Assembly (NCBI GenBank): GCA_014549065.1
Contig: JACDOX010000031.1
Location: 806,001-870,000, forward strand
DNA: 64,000 nt
From: Cardinalis cardinalis
Lineage: Eukaryota; Chordata; Aves; Passeriformes; Cardinalidae
Direction: 5' to 3'
Each line of letters begins with the position of its first letter. Within the stretch, counting starts at the first letter, position 1. The position numbers and the translations under genes were made by a program. Positions 54,590 through 64,000 of the stretch are shown here, one piece after another. Below the pieces are notes generated by a model, which saw only the letters and a program-made list of their open reading frames with translations, was not told the origin of the DNA and did not search any database.

Positions 54590-55830
54590 AGCTCTGTCAT
54601 TGAGGCAGCTCCTCACCCAGTGCACATGTACTGCTCCTCCCAAAATTGCACAACTTATCCAGAAGGATGGTCTAGGACAGTATCCAAAGCCTTACTAAAA
54701 TGCAGAACTCTACATCCACTGCACTCTCTTCATCCATAAGGTGGATGACCTTGTCATAGAACAGTATCAAATTATAGCTAAATAGGAGTTTCTCTTTGTG
54801 AGCCCACGCAGATGTGTGACTGATGATTACATTATTCTTCAAATGCCTTTCAGTAGTACCCAGTATAATCTTCTACAGTGTTTTTTACAGAAACTGAGGG
54901 TAGAATAAAATGTCTCTATCTTCCTTTGCTCTTTTTGTGGATGGGAATAACACTGGCCAATTTCCAGTCAGTAGGGACCCCCCCAGACATCCAAGACCTT
55001 TACTGGATGGTCAAGAGAGGTCCTGCCATAACATCCACCAGCACCTTGAGAACTCTGGGATGAATCCTATCAGGTTCCATGGACTTGAGAACACACTACT
55101 GATACAGCTGGTCCCTTAAAATTCTGGTGTTCACAAATGGAGAACCACTCTTCCTGTAGCCCTGTGACTCAGCTACTCAGCACGCCAAGGCTTATCAGTA
55201 ATACTAAAGACTGAGTCAAAAAAATCATTCAGTGCCTCTGCCTTTTCTTCATCACCATTTGTCAGGCGACCAGCTTCATCAGGTTTTGGTTCAGTATTTT
55301 CCTTAAACCTCTTCTTGCTATGAACATACTTTAAAAAGCCATTTTTATTGTCTTGACACAACACTGACCAATTTCAACTCTTAGCCTTTAGTGTTTTCTC
55401 CCTACCCATGAGAACTACAGCTCTACGATCTTCCTGCAAAGCCTGACCTTGCTTCCAGAGAACATACAATTTCTTCTTCCACCCAAGTAGCAAAAGAAGT
55501 TCCCAGTTCAGCTAAAATGGTCCTCTGTCCCATTTCTTTGACTTACAATTCCATGGCATTACCTGCTCCTGGGCTTGCAAAAGGCAGTTCTTCAAAATCA
55601 ACCTGCTCTCACAGAAAGCCCTGCATCCTCAAAAGGCAGGGCACTGAAAACTGGCTCCCTCAGCAACTAAAGGCTTTCTCTCTTCTAGTCCAGGGTAGTG
55701 ACTTCACTGACCTTTTCTCTCATTACACTGCAAATTTTAAACTCCACCATTTTGTGATCAGTGTGGCCAGATGATTATAATTTGTGTTACTATACCTATC
55801 ATCACTTCTCCTACGAGTCCTCTACACCCA
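54590..55830 (-). mobile_element. CR1 LINE ORF2 relic (linker and reverse transcriptase)
   Basis: On the minus strand, from right to left, this shows a DHKMVEF-like endonuclease end (about 55750), then DNKNGFLKYVHSKKRFKEN and EEKAEALNDFFDSVF (55190-55350). Next come IHPRVLKVLVDVMAGPLLTI (about 55000-55060) and VPTDWKLASVIPIHKK (about 54935-54985), and last a diverged KVIHLMDEESAVDVE (about 54710-54755). This is the order of the CR1 ORF2 linker and fingers/palm region. Stops and frameshifts are frequent, the 3' end is missing, and the copy is old. Confidence 0.85.
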
Positions 55831-57885
55831 GATAAGAGGTGATAAGGTCTTATCTGTTGAGTATTTAAGCAGCCATGGGGAGGCACACAGAGCTATGAAG
55901 TGACCTGAAACTCATGCAGTCTGAGTGAGAAGCCAGCTTCCCGCTCCCTGAGCACCTGGGATAGAGAGTTTGTGGCCCTGAATGACAAGAGCTGACCATC
56001 AGGACAATGGGCAGCCTTCACTCAGGCATTGCCTGACTTGCAAGATGCCATCCTTGTAATGCTGTCAATGCTCTTTGGACACAGATCTCACACTAAAGAC
56101 ACGAGCGAATGTATTTTCAGTACTACAAAGCCATCTCACAGATTATACACTTTTATTTTATTCAGGGAATTCTTACAAAAGCTTCACCCAAGTTCTGCTA
56201 CAGGAAAGCAGTGCAAGTCTCCTATATCAATTGATTAAGTAGTAGAAATTATTATCAGGGTGAAACAAGGCACTTTTGGATGGTTTTTTNTCCAAAGTCA
56301 GGAATGTCTAAGTGGTATAAGAAATTATAACTGAGAAATTGAGGAAATTATGACAGAAGTGAGATATGGGAAATTCTAACAATTGCTATTAAAAATTTGG
56401 AGAGAATTTATGTACCCTTTGTGTCTTTAAAATAATCTTTTAAATACCTGAAAATTACTGAATAAACATATGATCAGAAGTTAGACTAAAACTATAAAAA
56501 CACACTGAAAGATACTTTCTAATATTTGACTGCAGTGAATCAAGTTTTTCTCCTATGGATTCTGGTAAACTTCACCTTCCTCAGTGTCTACAGATTAAAA
56601 TGCAAAAATACTCCTTAAAGTTTCTAAAATATTAAAATACTATACCAGCCATTCATAAAAATTGCAGAAGTTTTTAATTTCCTCTAATTAAATATTATTC
56701 AAAAACTTGGGAGGAAAACAAAAAGTATAAAAAGAGGATGCCTCCACAATGCCTCCTCTTAAGTTTAGTGATTTTCATCTGGAAATATTCCAAATTACCT
56801 CTAAAAGCATGACCAAGAAGCAGCAATGTCGATGCTCCCTCTCCTGGCTCTGCAGCAACATTGACCTGGGCAAATGCTAACCAGAATAATACCAGGGCTG
56901 AAGCCTGTGCACAACAGAAAGAACAAAAACGTGAAACACCGCACTGTTTCAGCTTCCTCAATGAGAAAAACTAGAAGTTGCTTCGAATGGAAACTAAAAT
57001 TATTTTTAAAATATTTTATTTCCAAGCTTCTTGAAAGTTTTTCCCAATTTCTGACAATTAAAAAATATAAAAATGCCTTGCACAAGGGACAACAGCAGCT
57101 TTCTCAGTATTTGTAACACTGCAGGTAATTTTTAAGAATAGTTAGTTACAGATATCCTGATCTCTGTGGTGGGCAATCTGAAATCTTTAAAATAATAGTT
57201 TATGTAATAAATTGTTCCCAAAGAAGATTTAAATAACCTTTTTAATGCTAAAATGAGATCCTTTTTAATCGTGTAATTGTAAACCCAGTAGCTCCCCAAA
57301 ACCAAACAGTATCAGAAATAAAAAAAAAGACAGCTTCGTCCTCTCAGGTGCAACTTATGTGTATATTGCTATAGGAAGAACTCATAGGACCAACACTTTA
57401 TTGCATCACCATACATGATTATGTATAGTCTACTATGAAGAAGAACAGGTGGTGTGAACAATACAACTTCTACCTCAAATATGACAGAAGGTATCCTTTA
57501 AAATTCTTTGGAGTGGTTCTACTACATTCAATACAGAGCTCTTTCATCTCTAGGATGAAGCCATCCTTGCTGGATTAGTCATGCGTCTTCTCAGCAGCCT
57601 TTAATAATGGCTGGTTATTTCAGTCTTAACTAAGAAAATGTATTTATTTATAATTAAAAATAAATTAGTGGTTTCACAATAAATGGATAAAGTACATTCT
57701 GGCACTTGAGATTTCTTTTTCATTCNTTGCAATTTTATTACGCTCTTAGACAGCTGAGCCATCTTAGAGACAATAAGGTTCATACTGTGACTCAGGAATG
57801 CCTTCTCTGCAGTGTGGTATACCCTAAACAAAAGCTAGGAAAAAATATTCCTCTCCTCTGTGGAGGGATAGCATGTAAGAGAATG
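55831..57885. other. intergenic, nothing recognised
   Basis: AT-rich sequence. A segment at about 56560-56670 resembles 54465-54580. No exon or RNA gene was recognised. Confidence 0.5.
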
Positions 57886-58130
57886 GTGCAGAAGGTAGTC
57901 TCACTCCTGAGGAGTTGCAGCGGCACCAATCACACCAAAGATTAGGAACAGGCCTGCCCTTAATAGGCCACAGCTGTGTCCAATAAGAAGATGAGTGCTA
58001 CAAAAGAGTGGGTTAGCTCGTGGAGAAGAGACTTGGTGTTTGTTGGCTGTGCTGTGAAGAAGAGGGAATTGTGAGGAAATGCCCATGAGAAATCANCAAG
58101 AAGGTATGGAACTTTGCAATAAGATGATAA
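57886..58130 (+). repeat. unnamed dispersed repeat, copy B
   Basis: This is the plus-strand partner of copy A (42595-42867), in inverted orientation about 15 kb away. It carries the same ordered blocks, from GTGCAGAAGGTAGTCTCAC through GGCCACAGCTGTGTCCAAT to AGAAGGTATGG, with one ambiguous base near 58097. No protein-coding capacity is evident. The family is not named. Confidence 0.85.
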
Positions 58131-59375
58131 TACTCCTCTTGTTCAATTTAATAGGAAGGTGAGCTGGGCATGAGGGGTAGCAGGAAGAGCAAAATAAAGA
58201 TTCTGCTTTCTTCCTCCTATATTTTTTGTATTATTAACATCTGAAATGGAAAGGATAACTCCCCCCTCCCCGCCCCCGCCAAGATTTGGGAAGCAAAACA
58301 CACTAGAGAGCACTAAGCAAAAATCTGCTACTCCAGGAATCAACTGTCTCCATACTGTGTAGTGTGACCCTAAACTGGGGTAGAACATTAGATGGTGTCT
58401 AAGACACACTGCAGACAGGACTTAGAAAATAACATCNGGGATGGACCAAGTTAATTACTAGGGAGGCCACCTCTCTTCCCTAGCAGTAAATCCCAGCCAC
58501 AGCATATGTTCTTCATGACATGACAGCTGAGACCACAGCACCATCAGCAGCNTCACAGTTGCCTCCAGACTCAACCCCTCCTTCACAGCATTTTGCCCGA
58601 GGGAATTGGGGAATGTGGGCAGCATCTTACTCCATATGCAAGCATAAATTCAGGTGTGGCTCTGCCCTGTAATCATTTGCTCGTGCAAACCAGAATGACA
58701 CAGTAGCTTGAGACTCTATTAAGAAGATTTCTGTAAGTNGTTCTGCTGGTTGGTGTCATAGGGCCAGAGTTATGAGCTATGTATTTCCTTTCCTGCTACT
58801 CTGTGACTTAGGAAGAAAAGGAAAGAGGTATTAATTACATCCCAGCCCCTTTTTCAGTCATCCTTCCCCATAGGCACAAGCAAGGGCTAAGGTTAATTTT
58901 GCTGCCATTGGCAAAGTAGAGCAATCCTGCCTCTGTGCTGGTACGAGTTAATGAGCAAGTTTACAACANGCTATTCCTGCATTAATACAAGTTGATGAGG
59001 TTCTAAAACACCAGCATCTTGACTTACAAAACCAACACTTCCTACTTTTCAAAAAATGAAGCCNTTTAGAGTTAAACAATACACACTTAGAATAGTGTGA
59101 CTTCAGAAGTGTGATGTATTCTGCTAAATAGCAACTAAATATCTCACTTCTGGTCTCTGTATTTAAACAATAATTAAACCCACAAAATTTGTAGGTTCGA
59201 CTTCTGATGGTAGCAATTTGTTGCAACCTTGGCTTTCAAGAAAACCTGTCAAACAACTGTTAGGTCATTTCAAAAAAGCTTATTCAATGACTTGCAATCT
59301 CAAGCAAAATGCTACACGCACCAGCTATTAATACTTCAAACACTTGTGGCTTTGGGACAATCTGCACAAAGCCTT
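58131..59375. other. intergenic with a C-rich tract
   Basis: Unique sequence. A C-rich tract at 58261-58280 (CCCCCCTCCCCGCCCCCGCC) could form a G-quadruplex on the minus strand. No gene was recognised. Confidence 0.5.
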
Positions 59376-59505
59376 TCATAGAATTGTAGGGTGGTTTAGC
59401 TTGGAAGGACCTCCAGAGTCCTCTCCTGCTCAGTAGGGCTATGTAGATCCCTCTTCTCCAGCGATGTCACTTATCTGCTTCCTGCAGCAAGAGAAAGCGG
59501 GANAG
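59376..59505 (-). mobile_element. CR1 LINE 3' terminus, short
   Basis: The plus strand reads TTCATAGAATTGTAGGGTGG, then GGAAGGACCTCCAGAGTCC and CCTGCTCAGTAGGG, the minus-strand CR1 3' end. Only about 130 bases survive. Confidence 0.7.
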
Positions 59506-62500
59506 ATATATAATCCCAAAGTTTAGGGCTGTTGTATAGAAAGACTATGGACAAGGAAGTTGTTCTAATGTCCAGAGCTTATTTAATAATAAANTTTTGG
59601 TTTCAAGGTTAGAGGAAGACATTTACATCTTACAGATCATCTGCTCTGAGAGCTTCTACAGACCNTGCTTTTTAAGTAGCAATGGTTCTATTTGGCTAAA
59701 TTCACTATTCAGGAGTCAATAGTAAAAAAGCAAAGGACTAAACATTCCTATGAACATTGATCTTTTTGGACCACAATCAAGTGAAAGTATTACAAAGCTG
59801 ACCTGCTTTGTTATAACTGTGGAAGTGTTATACCTGTGGAAGCACTAGTAGATGTATTCATGGAGAAAGGCAAAAGTGCCTCAGCTTCCAGATGCTCAAG
59901 AACTGATAAATGTTTTCTGTTTGTGAAGGATGGAAGGGGAAGTCTTCAGTTCTGGATCAATTCTGTGAAATGATTCTCAAAATTCATATTGACACCTCCA
60001 GAAATAAAACTCTCCATAGACAAGGAGCATCAGGAGAAATGTCACTGGATCCTTTTACAGAGAGTAAAAGCAGTGCATGTACAGGTATCTGTCTAGATGG
60101 CAACCAATGGCAAGCCCCAAAACTCAACGACAGTACAAACTAAANCTCTGAGCTACATACAAAATGGTTTAGTTCCATCAACCCATCTTGATGCCAGCCG
60201 GTTTCAGCAGTCCTACTTTTCAGCCTGTGTGTTGATGATAGGGGTTGTGATAAACTGCAGGGACAAGGAACCCTTGATATCAGGTCTGATACACCTGAGA
60301 ACTATAACGCTGAAATGCTTTTTCTGAGAGAAAACAGGAGCCCCTGTTTTCTCACAGAAATGCTTTTTCTGGGAGAAAACAGACACTAGAAGCCCTAAGT
60401 CNGGTGTGTTGTACCTGCTACGCAAAACCAGAATCACATTTAACNCTAGAAGAAAACCTCCAGTCAGAGATGAATGTTTAAATACAATTGCAAATGCAAC
60501 TGTATTTTCCTAAATAAAAAGGTGAAGTGTTAGAAGCATAGATTGAAGATTTTTTTTAGTAACATAGACCAGTCTGGCTTGTCTTCAAAAGAAAATTAAA
60601 CTCAAAAACCAAAAAACTCAATCCAAACCAAAAAAACCAAACCATAGACAAATAAAAAAGAATTAACCTTTTTTTTCCCCTGTATGGCAGAAACAAGGAC
60701 TAATGAAGGTAGTATAAGTTTGGCAAAAAGTTGGATGATGTGGCTGAAAGTTATTCTCTTCTACAGCAGCTTTTTGTATTTAAAAAAAGAGGGACAAATC
60801 TAGGTTAAAAAGACATCTATGGAAAGTAACGAAAATTTCACCTTTCAAATAAAAATCTTTAACACTTAAAAATTGCAGCTTTACACATTGACAAAGATTG
60901 CTTATGGGTAAAAGTTCAATAGTTTTGGAGAGGAGTCANTGAAAATAAAATCTCAAGAAATGTCAGGAAGGATCGATCTCTCTTAACTTCACTGGCCACA
61001 TTCAGCTCTCATGTTAGCAGGTGATCCAATAAAAATGTGAATAAATACAACCCATTGTTTTTAGACATCAAAGGTCACTACATTGAGTTAGATAAGATTA
61101 CTGCAAACTAAGTGCACACCAAACCTATGAACTTTGGGAGTTATTACACATGAAAGCATCTATACTACTCTGAAGAACTTAACAAAGTTTTCATAAGCCA
61201 AAAGGNCTGTTAGGAGTCTATGATGCATGAATTAAGAGAATTAGGCTTGTATTACTTTATTTTCATAACAGTTTATTTATATTTTGGGTTTATTGATGTT
61301 AAAATGTAACATTTATAATAATCCACAGAATATATATGTCAATTTTCAAAGATTTGAAATTATTAGGTAGTTATTTAGTTCCAAATAAATGTTTGGTACC
61401 CATATGATGTCACTATCATGTATCAGCTGTAACTGATTTCTTAAATGAAAGCATTAAATTGTTGAAATATAAAGATAGCTGTTCAGCCTGCTCTTTTTTC
61501 CTTCTTACCCCATCAGGGCTTTTTTGTACAGGAAGGGATGAAATTTAGGCTATGTTCTTTTTTCTCTTTAACAGTTTGTGAATTTTATATTGAATAGCTG
61601 CAGGAGAAATAAAAACTTATTTGTCTTACAGAATTATGACACGGTAGAAGTTAATTATTACTTTGACCCTTTGTACAGATTCTTATGTTGCCTTAAATGA
61701 AACATGATCTTTATGATTTTTCTTTTAAANTACTGATTTCACACGTGAATGAAGTTTAAGTAAAAACTATTCCNTTTTTGTGTCTTTTAAAACTATTAAG
61801 AACCTAAAGGTATTTCTATCTTAAATAGTAACCACCTTATACATATATATAGACTTTGTATTTCAGAGAGAATTATTTCCTCAGATCTATTAAGTAATTT
61901 TATTTTGTATTCTTGTAATTCCAGCTGTGAAATGAAATGAACATTGCCCAAAAGCTGCTACAAAACATTGCAGTCACTTCTGAAGATGTGGGCTGTAAAT
62001 ATTTATAAAGCTCTTGAGATTTTAAGTCTGCAAACTCTAGAACTGGTAATGTCAGCATTTACTTATTTATTTATTACAGTTACTCTGAATATTACTACAG
62101 AAGTGTGACAACAGCACATTTCTATAAACACAGAAATGTTCAGAAACTACCACATACAGACGAGTCCTATCCAGCGCATAAAATGTATTTGTGAAAACCT
62201 TTTTGTGATCACTAATTTCATTTACTTACAGCATGGTGCTCCCAAATGGCTGAGAAAGCAGTTTAGAAAATGAAATATCAGAAAAGTTGCTACTGTGATT
62301 ATATCCATACATTTATGTGGGGAAGCCTCAGAGTCTGTGTTTTTTTGCTGGCTGTTGTATATCCAAGGATCAAAGGTAGTTGCAGTGCTTGTCTGAATGC
62401 AGTCTAAATTATTTTCACTAGACATTGGCTTTTGCAAAGGATTGAGGGGACAGATCCAAAAACAAATTAAGATTCTTATCACAATGTCTAATCTCTATGT

Positions 62501-63559
62501 GTCTGTCCCTTCAGAGACCCATCAGAATCCCAAGGTTGTTGACCCTTTTTACATGTCAACGGGGAGTGAACTTANAAGTCGGTGACTGTGAATCAAGGAC
62601 TTTTCACATGTTTATAGAACAGTCTCCAGAAAATTTCAGGCTCTGGTGATTTTCTGTCTACTGACAGGATATGCTGTTCATTCTCCACTATGCAGGGAAA
62701 CTGAAGTGAATCTTGTAACGGGGAAGTCCTCACCAAAAGTACCTACTAAGCTGGCAGCTTATTTGGTTGGCTTGCCACNTTCTCCAGTCTTCAACAAACT
62801 TTCAAAGATGATAATCAAGTCACAAATAATTGTGTGCAGGCAGCCTTAGCCTCTTTCAGATCTCATTTAGCTGTCTCGGTGACAGTGAATTACCTGAAGT
62901 TCCTCTCCCTCTGAGAACACCAGGCAGGCAGCTCAGGAGTCACTCCAAGAGAGGCANAGAGAATGACTTCCATGAAACATTTGCCTTTGTGCCCTGCCTG
63001 TGCAGAACGCCTGGCTCGGGGGCTCGGGTGAGATGCAGATCAATCTGACTGAGGGACATCAAGCTGGAACATTTTCTTTCAGTGCTCGGTTAACCCTGGG
63101 CACCAGAGAAAGCAGCACATACATAACTTTCCATAGGAAGGTGCCACACTGGTGGGCAGAGGTATGCAGGGGGCTGTCCTACATTCTCCCACCGCTGCTG
63201 TCCATGGGGGTCTGAGCACTGGCGTGGGCTGGGCTCCCCTGCCGGGTGCACCCTGAGGAGCTGGGCCCCCCCACCATGTCAGGAAGACACAGAACTTTGC
63301 TGCCAAATCCCGTTTTCAAACACTTTTATTTTGGTCCTATGTCTTCTTTAAAAAAAAAAGAAATTAAAAATAATTTGTTTTTTCTTTTCCTGTCAGTTCC
63401 AAACATTTATGGGAATTTGCATGTAAGAAGCCGAGGGAGTACAGGCTGTGCCTCCCTTCCTGCTTGTCCAGGGTGCGGTTCCTTGTTGCAGCAACTCCCG
63501 GCTGCCTGGGAGATTGGNGGGCTGCTCTCTGCTGGTGAGATACCAGGGACAGGAGGCAA
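59506..63559. other. intergenic, AT-rich
   Basis: Largely AT-rich unique sequence. It holds the forward-inverted-forward repeat at 60311-60382, an A-rich CCAAAA-type tract near 60598-60655, and an ATTTA-rich patch near 62058-62078. No coding exon was recognised. Confidence 0.5.
60311..60382. repeat. forward-inverted-forward repeat cluster
   Basis: TTTCTGAGAGAAAACAG (60321-60337) is followed by the near reverse complement CTGTTTTCTCACAGAAA (60344-60360) and then by TTTCTGGGAGAAAACAG (60366-60382). The two direct copies also share the preceding GAAATGCTT. The middle and right arms pair with one mismatch over 17 bp around a 5-base loop. Confidence 0.93.
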
Positions 63560-64000
63560 TTGTGTACACCTTGTGGTTTATTACAACGAATAACCCCGAG
63601 CAGCAGTACAGATTGAGGGTGACCTGCTGGAAAGTGGCACTGCTGAGGAAGACCTGGGGTTCCTGATGGACAAGTTGTCCATGAGCCAGCAGTGTGCCCT
63701 GGTGGCCAGGAAGGCCAATGGTATCCTGGGGTGCATCAGGAAAAGCATTGCCAGTAGGCTGTGGGAGATGATTCTGCCCCACTGCTCAGGCATGGTGAGG
63801 CCAAATCTGAAATGCTGTGCCCAGTTCAGGGCTGCCCAGTACAGGACAGACATGGAGCTCCTGGAGCAGGTCCAGATGNTGTGGATTAAGAGGCTGCAGC
63901 ATTTCTTTTACAAGGAAAGGCTGAGGGAGCTGGGTCTGTTCAACATCAAGAAGAGACAACTGAGAGGGGATCTCATCAATAATTATCCGAAGGGAGGGTC
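63560..64000 (+). mobile_element. CR1 LINE ORF2 C-terminus, plus strand, cut by window end
   Basis: The plus strand encodes EGDLLESGTAEEDLGFLMDK (from about 63614), then LSMSQQCALVARKANGILGC, RPNLKCCAQFRAAQYRTDME, LLEQVQ, YKERLRELGLFNIKKRQLRG and DLINNYPKGG. These are the ordered C-terminal blocks of CR1 ORF2. The frame is nearly intact from 63614 to the window end, though a frameshift precedes it (NNPEQQYRL lies in another frame near 63590). The expected 3' UTR and terminus would lie beyond base 64000. Its left boundary is approximate. Confidence 0.92.

Noticed and set aside
59188..59202. GTAGGTTCGACTTC resembling a tRNA B box
   Set aside because: No matching A box, acceptor stem or cloverleaf could be built around it.

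Overview
The window is nuclear DNA from a vertebrate, almost certainly a bird. Repeated fragments have the 3' ends and reverse-transcriptase words of avian CR1 LINEs, single genes are split by long introns, and there is one sharp CpG island. I see no operons, CRISPR arrays or other prokaryotic signs. Single ambiguous bases are scattered throughout, and one 105-base run of N (45960-46064) marks an assembly gap.

One protein-coding gene is recognisable: the 5' part of NDFIP2 (Nedd4 family interacting protein 2), on the minus strand. Exon 1 (24894-24929 coding) lies in a CpG island at about 24.4-25.4 kb. It is followed by an 18.1-kb intron, exon 2 (6648-6804), a 1.4-kb intron, exon 3 (5091-5218), and an intron running off the left edge. 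The three exons join in consistent phase and give the first 107 residues: the cytosolic tail with two PPxY motifs and one LPxY motif that recruit NEDD4-type ubiquitin ligases. The membrane-spanning exons were not found and should lie to the left of base 1.

The CpG island holds the start codon, a GGAA microsatellite in the presumed 5' leader, GC boxes and an 18-bp GC-rich minisatellite of seven units. To its right, about 38 kb (26-64 kb) shows no recognisable host gene. It contains decayed CR1 fragments, an unnamed repeat present as two inverted copies about 15 kb apart, several hairpins and AT-rich unique sequence. Most CR1 copies (ten of twelve) read on the minus strand; those at 32.5-33.1 kb and 63.56-64.0 kb read on the plus strand.

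I found no evidence of an undescribed coding system. The items most worth checking are the NDFIP2 translation start, the promoter minisatellite and GGAA tract, the inverted repeat pair, and two strong hairpin structures.
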